From: Xenorhabdus budapestensis
Lineage (GTDB): Bacteria; Pseudomonadota; Gammaproteobacteria; Enterobacterales; Enterobacteriaceae
Direction: 5' to 3'
Assembly: GCF_002632465.1 (NCBI RefSeq)
Contig: NZ_NIBS01000014.1
Coordinates: 46,483 to 110,482, forward strand
Length of the DNA: 64,000 bases
How positions within the stretch are numbered: position 1 is the first letter of the stretch; each line of letters opens with the position of its first letter. The notes beneath the pieces were generated by a model, which saw only the letters and a program-made list of their open reading frames with translations, was not told the DNA's origin and did no database searches. Below, in pieces: positions 44,201-52,609 of this stretch. The translations under genes and the position numbers were made by a program.

Positions 44201-45029
44201 ATATCTGGGACGCATTGATAACCAGAACAAAATCAGAGGCTATCGGGTGGAGACCGGCGAAATTGAAGCCGTGTTGTGTAAACATCCTGATGTTGAACGT
44301 GCTGTTGTTCGTGTGATTGAGGAAAACCGGGGCAAACGGATCGCTGCTTATGTTGTTCTTCGTGCCGGACAAACACTGAATACGATGGAATTGCGCAGTT
44401 ATCTGGCGGAAAGATTACCACGCTACATGATCCCGGCCTATTTTAGGGCACTGTCTTCTCTGCCACTGAATGACAACGGCAAGATCGATATTGCGCGGCT
44501 GCCGCACCATGATGTCTCGAATAATGGGGAAACTCCGCTTACTGCGACAACTATTGCTACTATAGATTTTGCTACTACAGATATAGCGACTACAAATGCC
44601 ACGACTACAGCAGCTGTTACTACGGAGGCTACGGAAGAAGAAAACACACAATGGGAATTATCATCCGATCCGACTGTACAGGCCATTCAGCAAGTCTGGG
44701 CCGAAGTTCTGGATATGGAATTCCCTGATTGTGATGAAAACTTTTTCGATCTGGGTGGCGATTCACTGCTACTGGCTCGTGTCCATCTGAAACTGCATGC
44801 GTTGGGTTATAACCGCCTGTCCATTATCGATTTGCTGAATTACTCCACTATTCACCAGCTTGCTCAGTTTATCAACGGCGGGCGTGAACAGGATGAGCAC
44901 AGTCTATCGTCATCAGCCATGAACACAGGACAGAAAAATAACGAGGTGAGTCAGAGCAATATCGCTGATGGTCGTCAACGTCTGGCTGAAATGCAGAAAA
45001 AAATGCAGCAGAAACAGGCAAAGGAATAG
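38211..45029 (+). CDS. fclJ: Two-module NRPS: C-A-T-C-A-T
   Basis: A 2272-residue peptide synthetase adding residues 5 and 6. I chose ATG 38211 (MQENTF) with GGAGG upstream; the in-frame ATG at 38160 has no ribosome site. Module 1: condensation His141 (HHIISDG), adenylation code DFWNIGMVHK (the standard Thr code), carrier Ser1047. Module 2: condensation His1262 in CHPVFDG, where the first His of the motif is Cys; adenylation code DAWFIGGTFK, like the Val code DAFWIGGTFK with two residues exchanged; carrier Ser2185. A Thr/Ala-rich 15-bp repeat linker precedes the last carrier. A charged helical tail (about 2225-2272) probably docks to FclK. There is no thioesterase; the chain passes to the PKS. 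Confidence 0.92.
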   Translation: MQENTFQFKASLAQKRLWLHEQLEQQSAIYHITTALVLEGKLDIPALQQAISDMVDRHESFRTDFVYQDGTLYQRCHESISLPLVTVDLSMLSEEQQKQRLQRDNQQPFNLQQAPLLRFTLYRCGDKHGEDCHYLVMVLHHIISDGWSAGIISRELTACYNARRQGNVPELPPLPIQYIDYSEWQHQQHENTEFDTSLAWWKEKLSGVEPIALPFDYPRPNRLSLRGKTHCFTLSAELTNALAQQAQQQNKTLFSTLLSAFYLLLYRYSGQTDLVVGSPVSGRGQLELEGVVGFFVNTLAYRIELEPHATFAELQQQVFDTVLDSLSHQQVSFEQLVEAINPKRDLSYSPLFQVMFAFDGSDSAGWQFDGMKATPFTLLGDYAKFDLTLSMEKVSTADGAEQLQGAFEYSSDLFDEATIRQFETNFHFLLQEIARNAQTALTDYQCINEAEKHWLLHEWPRQLSHHPVTQTLHQAFEQQVLRRPQAIALSADHGRMLTYEQLNQRANQLAHYILQIRRQIEATTELTPRVGLCLERDEEMLVAILAVLKAGLAYLPIDGSHAPERVRFYVEDANVQLVIGIPQYRTLFDHEKVDYLCIDTEKTFIQTMSLANPDMPYQPDALAYVIYTSGSTGVPKGVEISHANVMRLFSASERHFTFTENDVWTLFHSCAFDFSVWEIWGALLYGGRLSIVPYWVSRTPGHFYQWVQQEKVTVLNQTPSAFLLFITADDQLSEAKKNEMEPSLSLRYVILGGEALEPANLLGWFKKHGDEKPEIINMYGITETTVHVTYRRIRQADALQGGKSPIGEALDDLEIFLLDKQGKLSLLGAVGEMYVGGAGVARGYLNRPELTAQRFIDKRQIFPQAEAGQRLYRSGDLARLRRDGSLEYLGRADHQVKIRGFRIELGEIETALKRIDVIEQAVVMAHQYEGNQASHLVAYIVPASHSSPISSAETLSVETIRAELKRTLPDYMLPSAFIFLDALPLTSNGKIDRKALPAPQQVRPQLASEYQEARNETETELLMLWQETLPVSQIGIHDNFFALGGDSLRGVQLTGKAQNRGWPLTLVDLFQHQTIAELAALIDERGANEPNKEHQQPVQRIAPFSQISEKDRQRLGENREKIIDAYPLSRMQAGMFYHMNMSPDANVYHCTGTSHLRVNGRFDEKAFIEATAQTVAAHDVLRTAFDMENYSEPLQLVYQFAELPIVVEDLRHLSEEEQDERAKALLEAERVNPFDLLNPTLLRFFIQLRTDNSFQFTMTECHPVFDGWSYNTMIVEVFNRYATLTGQASWQAPDKKSLEYRDFIALEQAAIADEKQKDYWAQKLDDCTILELPRKQHTDGINDVVASATSPKLKSFSLILDSTVYQGLRHLMQQLGVPLKSILLTGHIKVMSIFSGEHDILTGITANGRPEAQGGDHLYGLFLNILPFRQILTPVSWHELIRQVFANEIEAIPYRRYPLAEIQRQFGQQPLLDEVLFNYIDFHIYDQMVPEVGLEVVDRLHTQDVYEGTHFTLDVHFQHLTLSSALASDQISVQLDYDENKISRGLAANMAECYAAVFAAMVADPQALHCASHFLPIIQQRKIESFNQGAPGYQGQETLAALFAEQAARTPSACAVEYGDRQLSYLELHQQSNQLAHLLAQKGVKQGQYVALLLGRSIELVISMLALVKLGAVYLPLNTEDPDIRLIEQIEDTQCDLLIIDRRITDRLLPSISPHLPPILWLDEEQSALAQMPVTDLPDNLSHHAENQANLPAYVMYTSGSTGKPKGALIGQKGIIRLVKDVSYIDFQTFGRCLQLASVSFDASTWEIWGPLLNGGSIVIYPQGAISVLLLEKIIKESGVESLFLTSSLFNLIVDERPQTLQTVKQLISGGEAMSSWHAARIKERYPELLLINGYGPTENTTFTTSHCYRATEGNSVPIGKPNEGNLVYILDTFHQPVPIGTAGELYIGGDGLAMTYLNQESLYQDLFIENPFDKSLSARLYKTGDRGRYLPNGDIEYLGRIDNQNKIRGYRVETGEIEAVLCKHPDVERAVVRVIEENRGKRIAAYVVLRAGQTLNTMELRSYLAERLPRYMIPAYFRALSSLPLNDNGKIDIARLPHHDVSNNGETPLTATTIATIDFATTDIATTNATTTAAVTTEATEEENTQWELSSDPTVQAIQQVWAEVLDMEFPDCDENFFDLGGDSLLLARVHLKLHALGYNRLSIIDLLNYSTIHQLAQFINGGREQDEHSLSSSAMNTGQKNNEVSQSNIADGRQRLAEMQKKMQQKQAKE
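44556..44630 (+). repeat. 15-bp tandem repeat in fclJ (x5)
   Basis: Five units encode ATIDF, ATTDI, ATTNA, TTTAA and VTTEA, a Thr/Ala-rich linker between the last adenylation and carrier domains. Confidence 0.8.
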
Positions 45030-45058
45030 CGGGCAAACGGGAAGAGGAATAGCGGATT

Positions 45059-48000
45059 ATGAATAACACCGAAGTTAATAAAGTTCAGGTGGATCACTCT
45101 CAGATGACACAACCAATGGAATCAATGCATGGTTTTGAAATTGCCATTATTGGTATGGCCGGGCAATTTGCCGGTGCTAATGATATTGAACAATTCTGGC
45201 AGAATATCGCTGCCGGCGTTGAATCCATCAGGCCGCTGAGTGATGCTGAACTGGATGCAGAAGGAATATCAATGGAGGCTCGTTCGCGAGCCGACTTCAT
45301 TCGCAATGCTTCAGTATTAGACCATCCGGAAGATTTTGATGCGGAATTTTTTGGATATTCGCCACGGGAAGCGCAGGCTATTGATCCACAGCAGCGTCTG
45401 TTTCTGGAAACCGCATGGCTGGCATTGGAAAATGCCGGCTATACACCGGAGAAATTCCACGGGGTAATCGGTGTATATGCCAGCAGTTCCGGCAGCAGCT
45501 ATTTACTGCACTATTTGTTGAATTACCCCACTGTAATGCGGCGCTTTTTGTCGGACGTGTTGTTATTTGGCAATAATAACGACCTGCTTTCGACACGGGT
45601 GTCTTATAAACTTAACCTGCGGGGGCCGAGTTTTACTATCGGCTCTGCCTGTTCAAGTTCAATGGTGGCCTTGCACTATGCCTGTCAGTCTTTGCTGGCG
45701 GGAGAATGTGACATCGCGCTAGGTGGCGGTGTTCATATCGGTTTTCCATCCCACAGCGGTTATCACTTTGATGGTAGTGGCATTCTATCCCATGATGGAC
45801 ATTGTCGTACTTTCGATGCGGAAGCGTCCGGTACATTGGGTGGTGATGGTGTCGGGATTCTGGTGCTTAAACGGTTACAGGATGCACTGGACAGCGGCGA
45901 TCATATTTATGCGATTATCAAAGGCTCTGCGGTAAATAACGATGGGGCGGAGAAAATCGGTTTTACCGCGCCTTCAGTGGCAGGCCAGACTGCGGTACTT
46001 CAGCGCGCATTATTGGCGGCAGATGTTCCGGCAGAGAGTATCAGTTATATAGAAGCACATGGCACAGCCACTCATCTTGGTGATCCTATGGAGATGAAAG
46101 CTCTGCTTAATGCTTATGATCAACAGGCTGTCAGAGTTCAGGAACGATTATCTCAGGAGCAACTATCTCAAGAGCAATTAGTCGGAGAGCCGTTAACCGA
46201 CCGGATACGTTGTGCAGTCGCTTCTGTGAAGGCCAATCTGGGGCACGTAGATTCTGCTGCGGGTGTAACGGGAGTCATGAAAGTTGCACAGATGCTGACA
46301 CATCGCTACCTGCCACCCGCGGTCAACTTTACCCGCTTGAATCCGGAAATTAATCTGACAGGCTCAAGATTTTATATTCCAACAGAAGGAGAGGAATGGC
46401 AGAGTCAGAGTGTTCGTCGCGCAGGGGTGAGCTCCTTCGGCATCGGAGGAACCAATGCCCACATGATTTTACAGGAGGCACCCTGTGTTCCCTCATCAGG
46501 CCCTGCTCATTCGCAGCAGCTACTCTGTTTCTCAGCCAAAACTCCGGCAGCATTACGGGCAAATATGCTGAAATTTCGTCAGTGGCTGGAAAAATCGCCT
46601 CAATTGCTGTTGGCTGATATCGCGTACACCCTGCATATCGGACGTCACGAAATGGATTACCGACATAGTCTGGTATGCCATGATCACAAAAGCGCCATTG
46701 CGGCGCTGGACAATTATTTATCCCAGACAGCACAGGAAAATGTGGTACAGGAAAATACAGTACGTACAGTTTCCTCATCAGTTGTCTTTATGTTCAGTGG
46801 GCAAGGGGCTCAGTATTCCGGCATGATGAAGGGATACTATGAGCAGGAGCCACAATTTAAAACAACCGTTGATAAATGTGCGGTGATCCTGCTTCCCTTA
46901 CTGGGACGAGATATCCGTACGCTGATCTTCGACTCCACTCAGCGTGATGAAACATCGGTTCTGTATCAAACTCGCTATACCCAACCCGCTCTGTTCGTCG
47001 TTGAATATGCTTTGAGCCAGTTGCTGATGGAATGGGGGCTCCGCCCGACAGCCTGTATCGGTCACAGTATAGGTGAATATGTAGCCGCTTGCCTTGCTGG
47101 CGTATTTACCTTAGAGGATGCATTGAAGATTGTGGTCAGGCGGGCAGGATTAATGAACCAGATGCCTGCCGGTAAAATGTTGGCGGTGGGACTTGATGCG
47201 AAAACATTACAGGGCTATCTCAGCGAAGGCGTAACACTGTCAGCTTATAATGCTCCTGAGCTTTGTGTCGTATCCGGCGAAACAGACGCCATATTAGCGC
47301 TGGAAGGCCGTCTTGCGGAAGAAACTGAAAATAGCATCGAAGTAAAAGCGCTGCATACTTCCCATGCTTTCCACAGTGCCATGATGGATGGTTGTCTGGA
47401 ACCGTTCAGGCAGTCATTTGATGGCATATCGTTATCAGCGCCCAGATTGCCATTTATCTCTTGTGTAACAGGAACATGGATCACCGCTGAACAGGCAACA
47501 TCTCCGGATTATTGGGTTCGTCAGTTACGTGAGCCGGTTTCATTCAGTCAAGGTATTGCGTGCTTGTTGTCCCAACAAATGGCGTCTGCAAAAGTTCAGT
47601 CTCAAAAAGCCTCATCGCCAAAAACACCGGTCTTATTAGAAGTCGGACCGGGCAGTACTTTGGCCGGACTGGCAAAAATACAGAGTACGGGGATATCGGC
47701 ATATCAACGAGTGCTCAGCAGTACACGTGGGATCAAACAAGATATTCAGGATCGGCAGCATTTGCTGAATATATTGGGGCAGTTGTGGCAGCAGGGGATA
47801 TCTGTAGATTGGGCTGCGTTTTATCGGCAACAGAATCGTCATCGCCTCCCTCTGCCCGGATACGTATTCCAGCATCAGCGTTACAGTCTGGATACATTGG
47901 TTGGTGATGATTCATATCACAACCATCTTCATTCCAGCCAATTTGTACCAGATAATGGACGATTACCACTGGAACAGTGGAGCCATCAGGTTCGCTGGAA

Positions 48001-50068
48001 ACAGATGACCGTACCAATGCTGGATCATGTCAGTTTGAACGGTCAGGTTTTCCTGATTTTTATGGATCGGGCCGGGATAGGAAAGCGGTTAACGACTGCA
48101 CTGACACAATTGGGGGGTGAAGTCTGGCGGGTGATACAGGGCAAGCATTTCCATACTGATACCACTTCCCGTCAGGTAACGATTAATCCGCAGCACAGTG
48201 AAGACTATCAGGCTCTGGCAGATTTGCTTAAGCAGCAGAAAGTGCGGGTGAATAACATTATTCATGCCTGGTCGATAACTCGTTCGCCCTCCATTGCATT
48301 GAAAACAGCTTTCACAAATTATGAATCCTTACTGCATATTGCCCGGCAATTTGCGGTGGATAACGTTTCATCGGATAGCTTCTCAACCGATGGAATGGAA
48401 ACAAAGGATGGACTGCAAGCAGATGTTTTAAAAACAGATGTCTTAAAAATTAGCCCATTAAGAATAAACATTCTCTCTAACCGACTGCATGCCATTACTG
48501 AACATGATTGTAATGATCCTGCTAAGGCGTTGCTTATTGGCCCTTGTCGCGTGATCCCAAAAGAGTTTGAGCAGGTACAGTGTAAGAGTATTGATATTGC
48601 ATTGCCCGCTACCCGATGGTCACTGCCTTTACTCAATCCCATTCCGGCCAACACGATGATGTCAACATTGCTGACGGAGATCCTCGGGCAATCGGAAAAG
48701 CAGAATACAGAGCAACAGAACGAACAAGACAATATCGTCGCACTCCGTGGCAGACATCGTTATGTCCCGTTGATTGAAACCGTCACACAGCCGGTTGCGT
48801 CACCGCCATTATTCAGACAGGGAGGCAACTACCTGATCACTGGGGGATTTGGTGGCATTGGCGCCACGATAGCCACGCATCTGGCGAGCCGTTATCAGCC
48901 TCATTTAATTTTCATTAGCCGCAGTGAATTGCCACCTAAAAATGAGTGGTCAGACTGGCTGGAAAATCATGATGCCGACAATAAACGGTCACGTCATATC
49001 CGTTTATTGCAACAGTTACAACAGATGGGGGCTTCTGTTTCTGTCATTGCAGCCGATTTAGCGGATGCGGCCAGAGTCGGTAAAGCGCTAACAGATGTTG
49101 TACTCCAGCATGGACAGATCAACGGTATTTTCCACTGTGCCGGTATTGCGGACGGCGGACTGATTCAAAACCGCAGACTCGAAGACTCGCTTCAGGTTTT
49201 CCAATCAAAAGTGGTGGGAACACAAGTATTGGATAACTGGTTTAAACGTCAACCACTGGACTTCTTCGTCCTGTGTTCATCGTTGGCATCTACCGTGGGA
49301 TCAATGGGGCAAGTTGCTTATTGTGCAGCGAATGCTTTTGAAGATGCTTATGCCTTGTCACGTCATCAACACTATTCAGTCAATAAAAACTCAAGCAAGA
49401 AAAACTCAGGCAGTAAAAACCATACCCGTTACCTTGCCATTGGCTGGGATTCATGGCGTGAAGTTGGAATGGCGGTGGATAGCTTGCGCCAGTGGTATCA
49501 GGATGATGAGGAACAGGAAAGTATTAAACACGGTATCCTGCCGGAAGAAGGTTGCCAATTACTGGAGTCACTATTGGCCCATGGTGACAGTGTTTATGCT
49601 ATTTCTACCCGTGGCTTACCGCTGCCGGATATTGACCACGGATCAGAAGAAAATACTGCGTCAGGGCAAGATCCAAATGGGGCGAAGACAAGCTCATGGC
49701 AAAGTGACGCAGCTTCCACACAGAAGACCGCTACCCAGAAAACAGATGAACAGAAATTGTATCCCCGCCCGGTATTGAGTGTCGATTATCAACCGCCGCG
49801 TAACCAGACAGAAGAGATTATTGCTGATATCTGGCAGGAAAAAATGGGTATTGGCCCATTGGGCGTATTTGATGATTTCTTTGAACTCCATGGTCACTCG
49901 CTCATGGCGGTGCAGATCATCGCAAAAATTAAACAACGGCTGCAAGTAACGTTTCCCGTAGGTTTTATTTATGAACACTCCACCATTGAGCAATTAGCTG
50001 AACAGGTCAATCTGCGCAACAGGCAGAAAACGGAAAATCTGACAGATAACCCGGAGGGAAGGAAATGA
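45059..50068 (+). CDS. fclK: Type I polyketide synthase module, KS-AT-KR-ACP
   Basis: A 1669-residue single PKS module extending the peptide by one reduced malonate unit. Ketosynthase about 25-470 (Cys198 in GSACSSS, then EAHGTAT and NLGH). Acyltransferase about 570-880 (FSGQGAQ, Ser670 in GHSIGE, AFHS, which fits malonyl-CoA). Ketoreductase about 970-1480 (ITGGFGGIG, FHCAGIADG, VAYCAANAF). Acyl carrier domain Ser1614 (HGHSLMAVQ). I see no dehydratase or enoyl reductase, so a beta-hydroxy product is expected, and there is no thioesterase. AGAGGA lies about 10 bases before the ATG. The stop overlaps the fclL start by four bases. Three 15-bp duplications lie in the KS and KR regions. Confidence 0.92.
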   Translation: MNNTEVNKVQVDHSQMTQPMESMHGFEIAIIGMAGQFAGANDIEQFWQNIAAGVESIRPLSDAELDAEGISMEARSRADFIRNASVLDHPEDFDAEFFGYSPREAQAIDPQQRLFLETAWLALENAGYTPEKFHGVIGVYASSSGSSYLLHYLLNYPTVMRRFLSDVLLFGNNNDLLSTRVSYKLNLRGPSFTIGSACSSSMVALHYACQSLLAGECDIALGGGVHIGFPSHSGYHFDGSGILSHDGHCRTFDAEASGTLGGDGVGILVLKRLQDALDSGDHIYAIIKGSAVNNDGAEKIGFTAPSVAGQTAVLQRALLAADVPAESISYIEAHGTATHLGDPMEMKALLNAYDQQAVRVQERLSQEQLSQEQLVGEPLTDRIRCAVASVKANLGHVDSAAGVTGVMKVAQMLTHRYLPPAVNFTRLNPEINLTGSRFYIPTEGEEWQSQSVRRAGVSSFGIGGTNAHMILQEAPCVPSSGPAHSQQLLCFSAKTPAALRANMLKFRQWLEKSPQLLLADIAYTLHIGRHEMDYRHSLVCHDHKSAIAALDNYLSQTAQENVVQENTVRTVSSSVVFMFSGQGAQYSGMMKGYYEQEPQFKTTVDKCAVILLPLLGRDIRTLIFDSTQRDETSVLYQTRYTQPALFVVEYALSQLLMEWGLRPTACIGHSIGEYVAACLAGVFTLEDALKIVVRRAGLMNQMPAGKMLAVGLDAKTLQGYLSEGVTLSAYNAPELCVVSGETDAILALEGRLAEETENSIEVKALHTSHAFHSAMMDGCLEPFRQSFDGISLSAPRLPFISCVTGTWITAEQATSPDYWVRQLREPVSFSQGIACLLSQQMASAKVQSQKASSPKTPVLLEVGPGSTLAGLAKIQSTGISAYQRVLSSTRGIKQDIQDRQHLLNILGQLWQQGISVDWAAFYRQQNRHRLPLPGYVFQHQRYSLDTLVGDDSYHNHLHSSQFVPDNGRLPLEQWSHQVRWKQMTVPMLDHVSLNGQVFLIFMDRAGIGKRLTTALTQLGGEVWRVIQGKHFHTDTTSRQVTINPQHSEDYQALADLLKQQKVRVNNIIHAWSITRSPSIALKTAFTNYESLLHIARQFAVDNVSSDSFSTDGMETKDGLQADVLKTDVLKISPLRINILSNRLHAITEHDCNDPAKALLIGPCRVIPKEFEQVQCKSIDIALPATRWSLPLLNPIPANTMMSTLLTEILGQSEKQNTEQQNEQDNIVALRGRHRYVPLIETVTQPVASPPLFRQGGNYLITGGFGGIGATIATHLASRYQPHLIFISRSELPPKNEWSDWLENHDADNKRSRHIRLLQQLQQMGASVSVIAADLADAARVGKALTDVVLQHGQINGIFHCAGIADGGLIQNRRLEDSLQVFQSKVVGTQVLDNWFKRQPLDFFVLCSSLASTVGSMGQVAYCAANAFEDAYALSRHQHYSVNKNSSKKNSGSKNHTRYLAIGWDSWREVGMAVDSLRQWYQDDEEQESIKHGILPEEGCQLLESLLAHGDSVYAISTRGLPLPDIDHGSEENTASGQDPNGAKTSSWQSDAASTQKTATQKTDEQKLYPRPVLSVDYQPPRNQTEEIIADIWQEKMGIGPLGVFDDFFELHGHSLMAVQIIAKIKQRLQVTFPVGFIYEHSTIEQLAEQVNLRNRQKTENLTDNPEGRK
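46148..46177 (+). repeat. 15-bp in-frame duplication in fclK (x2), KS domain
   Basis: TTATCTCAGGAGCAA and CTATCTCAAGAGCAA both encode LSQEQ, an insertion after the GDPMEM motif of the ketosynthase. Confidence 0.85.
48419..48448 (+). repeat. 15-bp in-frame duplication in fclK (x2), KR region
   Basis: GCAGATGTTTTAAAA and ACAGATGTCTTAAAA encode ADVLK and TDVLK, in the structural half of the ketoreductase. Confidence 0.8.
49382..49426 (+). repeat. 15-bp degenerate tandem repeat in fclK (x3), KR region
   Basis: Units encode NKNSS, KKNSG and SKNHT, a Lys/Asn/Ser-rich loop after the catalytic Tyr of the ketoreductase. Confidence 0.6.
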
Positions 50069-51651
50069 CCGCCTATACTCAGAAGCGCGAGACAGCTCTG
50101 ACTGCGCATCATTCTGGAAAAAATAAAGGGAAAGGAAATTGGTTCCCGTTGGGGTATTCTCAGCTCTGTTTCTGGTTTGTATCCACTGCACTTGGGGATA
50201 CAGCCAACAATCAGGTAGGTATTTTGATTGAAGGGGACTTGCGGATAAACTTGCTGGAACAAGCCATCAATAACCTGATTCAGTCGCATATCTCCCTGCG
50301 TACGGAAATTCTGGATTATGCGCCGATGCAGCGGACTTGCCATGTCCGGGAGTTCGACTTACCCCTACAAGATCTGTCAGGGTATGATGCCGATGAGCAG
50401 GAGCAGTTCATTATCAAAAATGCCCGGCAATTCCTGAATACACCATTTGACCTGAAATCGCCACCTCATCTACGGGCGCAGCTTTTCCGGCTGGAGGAAT
50501 CAAAGCATCTGCTGTTTTTATGTTTTCCTCACATTGTGGCAGATGGAGGAGCCATGTACCTGTTTGAACAACAACTATGGTGGTTTTATGCACAAAGGTG
50601 TCAGGGGAAGAAAAATCCGTTAAGCCTAGCTAAAAGCATGGCGGATCAGATGCAGATTGATGAATGGGTACGCTATGAGCGGGAGATCTATCAACGTCAG
50701 GGGCAGCAGGATCTGGTTTTCTGGCGGCGTCATTTGATGGGATATTCCTATGCACGTTTTCCCGCCAGTGATCTTAATCAGGAGAACTTTATCGATCATG
50801 AGTTCTATCTGCCATTTCCCGATGATAGCTACGCATTGCTGGACGTTCTGGCGAAACGGCACAAAGCAACGTTACAGATGGTCTTTCTGACATTGATTGG
50901 TGAGGTTGTTCATGAAATGACAGGGCAGTCACGTTTCTCACTCAATTCGGTGCTGGAAGGCCGGGACCAACCCGGAAGTGAGACGCTGATGGCACCCATG
51001 TTGCGTATCATGCCAGTGCCTATCAACATGGACAGGATCACAACTAAAGCAGCAGAACAGGGGGCGGCAACGGTCGCCTTGCTGGAACAGGTCAGGGAAA
51101 ATATTTTGTGTGCCTATGATCATATGGAATGCCCGTGGAGCCTGCCTGTTGGTGTTATGGCTAAGCAGCGTTGGCACAACAGTCCCCGGCTGTATTCTCT
51201 GGCAATCCGAACAGGTAGCTGGTTCTATAGCAAAATATTCCGGCGTGCTCAACTTTACCCGAGCTTTCTGGCTGATTTTCTGTTTATGGAGCCGAGACCG
51301 CCGCAGTCCATCATCCGCCGAAACAAACACAGTGTGGAAATTTCGCAACCAACGATTAACATCAATATATTGCAGGATGCGTTCAAATCTACGGTAGCTG
51401 ATAACAAACCGGGTGGATTGCGTCTGAGTGGCTATTGGAAAAGTGAACATCGTGAACAACAAACCTTATCCAGTCAATCAATATCCACTCGATGGGAAAA
51501 TGATTCCATCAATATTTACGTCACACTCTCTGAAGATGGGAAACCAATTATGCAAATCAATTGTTGCTGTTTCAATCAAGACGGGATCACACGTTTTACC
51601 GGGTTGCTGAAAGCGAAACTATCCTCCCTTTCCCAATTTATCACCATATGA
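50065..51651 (+). CDS. fclL: Free-standing condensation domain-like protein
   Basis: A 528-residue single condensation-like domain. The motif reads PHIVADGG: the first His of HHxxxDG is Pro, but the catalytic second His and the Asp-Gly are kept. No adenylation, carrier or thioesterase domain is attached. It is translationally coupled to fclK (ATGA overlap) and is followed by the ABC genes. In the fabclavine model FclL forms the amide bond between the peptide-polyketide on FclK and an amine of the polyamine, releasing the product. That would explain why neither FclJ nor FclK carries a thioesterase. Confidence 0.9.
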   Translation: MTAYTQKRETALTAHHSGKNKGKGNWFPLGYSQLCFWFVSTALGDTANNQVGILIEGDLRINLLEQAINNLIQSHISLRTEILDYAPMQRTCHVREFDLPLQDLSGYDADEQEQFIIKNARQFLNTPFDLKSPPHLRAQLFRLEESKHLLFLCFPHIVADGGAMYLFEQQLWWFYAQRCQGKKNPLSLAKSMADQMQIDEWVRYEREIYQRQGQQDLVFWRRHLMGYSYARFPASDLNQENFIDHEFYLPFPDDSYALLDVLAKRHKATLQMVFLTLIGEVVHEMTGQSRFSLNSVLEGRDQPGSETLMAPMLRIMPVPINMDRITTKAAEQGAATVALLEQVRENILCAYDHMECPWSLPVGVMAKQRWHNSPRLYSLAIRTGSWFYSKIFRRAQLYPSFLADFLFMEPRPPQSIIRRNKHSVEISQPTININILQDAFKSTVADNKPGGLRLSGYWKSEHREQQTLSSQSISTRWENDSINIYVTLSEDGKPIMQINCCCFNQDGITRFTGLLKAKLSSLSQFITI

Positions 51652-51661
51652 GATACAGAGA

Positions 51662-52609
51662 ATGGGTATTCAGAATCAAGAAGAGAAAGTGATTGAGTTT
51701 AACCAAGTCAAGAAACACTTCAAAGATTATCAAGCACTGAAAGGTATTTCTCTGGATGTGTATCGTGGGGAGTTTATTGGCCTGCTTGGCCCGAATGGTG
51801 CGGGGAAAACGACACTGGTTGAGATACTGGAAGGCCTGAAAAAACCGGATTCAGGCTCTGTACAGGTATTGGGAAAAACCTGGCAGCATGACGCACATTA
51901 CTTGCGTCAACGTCTTAGTGGTGTCTTACAGGAAACATTGTTCATCAATAAACTGAAAGTGGAAGAAGTTCTGACTCTGTTCGGTAGTTTCTATGGCTGT
52001 TCACGTAAACGGGTACAAGATGTTATGGAGTTGGTTGAGTTGACGGAAAAACACAAAACCTATGTGGAGGGTTTATCGGGGGGACAGCGTCAGCGACTGG
52101 CACTGGGTGTCGCCATTATGAATGAGCCGGAAATCCTGATATTGGATGAGCCTACGACCGGGCTTGATCCGCGTTTCCGCCATGATACATGGGATATTCT
52201 GCGTAAACTTAACCGGGAAAAACAGTCAACAATGATTCTGACAACCCATTATATGGAAGAGGCTGAATACTTATGTGATCGCATTTGTATCATGAACAAG
52301 GGGGAAATCATTGCACAGGGCAGTATGGATGAATTGTTGAAAAAACACTGTAACGGCGACCTGATTGAACTGAGCACCCAATTTCCTGAACGTTTGCAGG
52401 TACTGAGTCAACACGGCCAGGTACTAAGTTATGAGTACGATGAGAAAAAACACAAGGTTCGTATGATGATTAACGACTCTGCCAGTTTTGTAGCCTATCT
52501 TTTTGAGTTTGCTAAAAAAGTCAATGCAGATATCAATGAGTTTATGGTCAGGAAAAAAACATTAGATGATTTGTTCATGATTCTGGCAGGGAGAAGATTC
52601 CATGAATAG
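51662..52609 (+). CDS. fclM: ABC transporter ATP-binding protein
   Basis: A 315-residue ATPase of the ABC-2/drug-export (CcmA) type. Walker A GPNGAGKT with Lys49, signature LSGGQRQR, Walker B ILILDEP (Asp162-Glu163) and the switch His in LTTHYMEEAEYL are all present. It pairs with FclN, whose start overlaps its end by eight bases. It probably exports the finished product and may give self-protection. It starts 10 bases after fclL with only a weak ribosome site, so coupling is likely. Confidence 0.92.
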   Translation: MGIQNQEEKVIEFNQVKKHFKDYQALKGISLDVYRGEFIGLLGPNGAGKTTLVEILEGLKKPDSGSVQVLGKTWQHDAHYLRQRLSGVLQETLFINKLKVEEVLTLFGSFYGCSRKRVQDVMELVELTEKHKTYVEGLSGGQRQRLALGVAIMNEPEILILDEPTTGLDPRFRHDTWDILRKLNREKQSTMILTTHYMEEAEYLCDRICIMNKGEIIAQGSMDELLKKHCNGDLIELSTQFPERLQVLSQHGQVLSYEYDEKKHKVRMMINDSASFVAYLFEFAKKVNADINEFMVRKKTLDDLFMILAGRRFHE

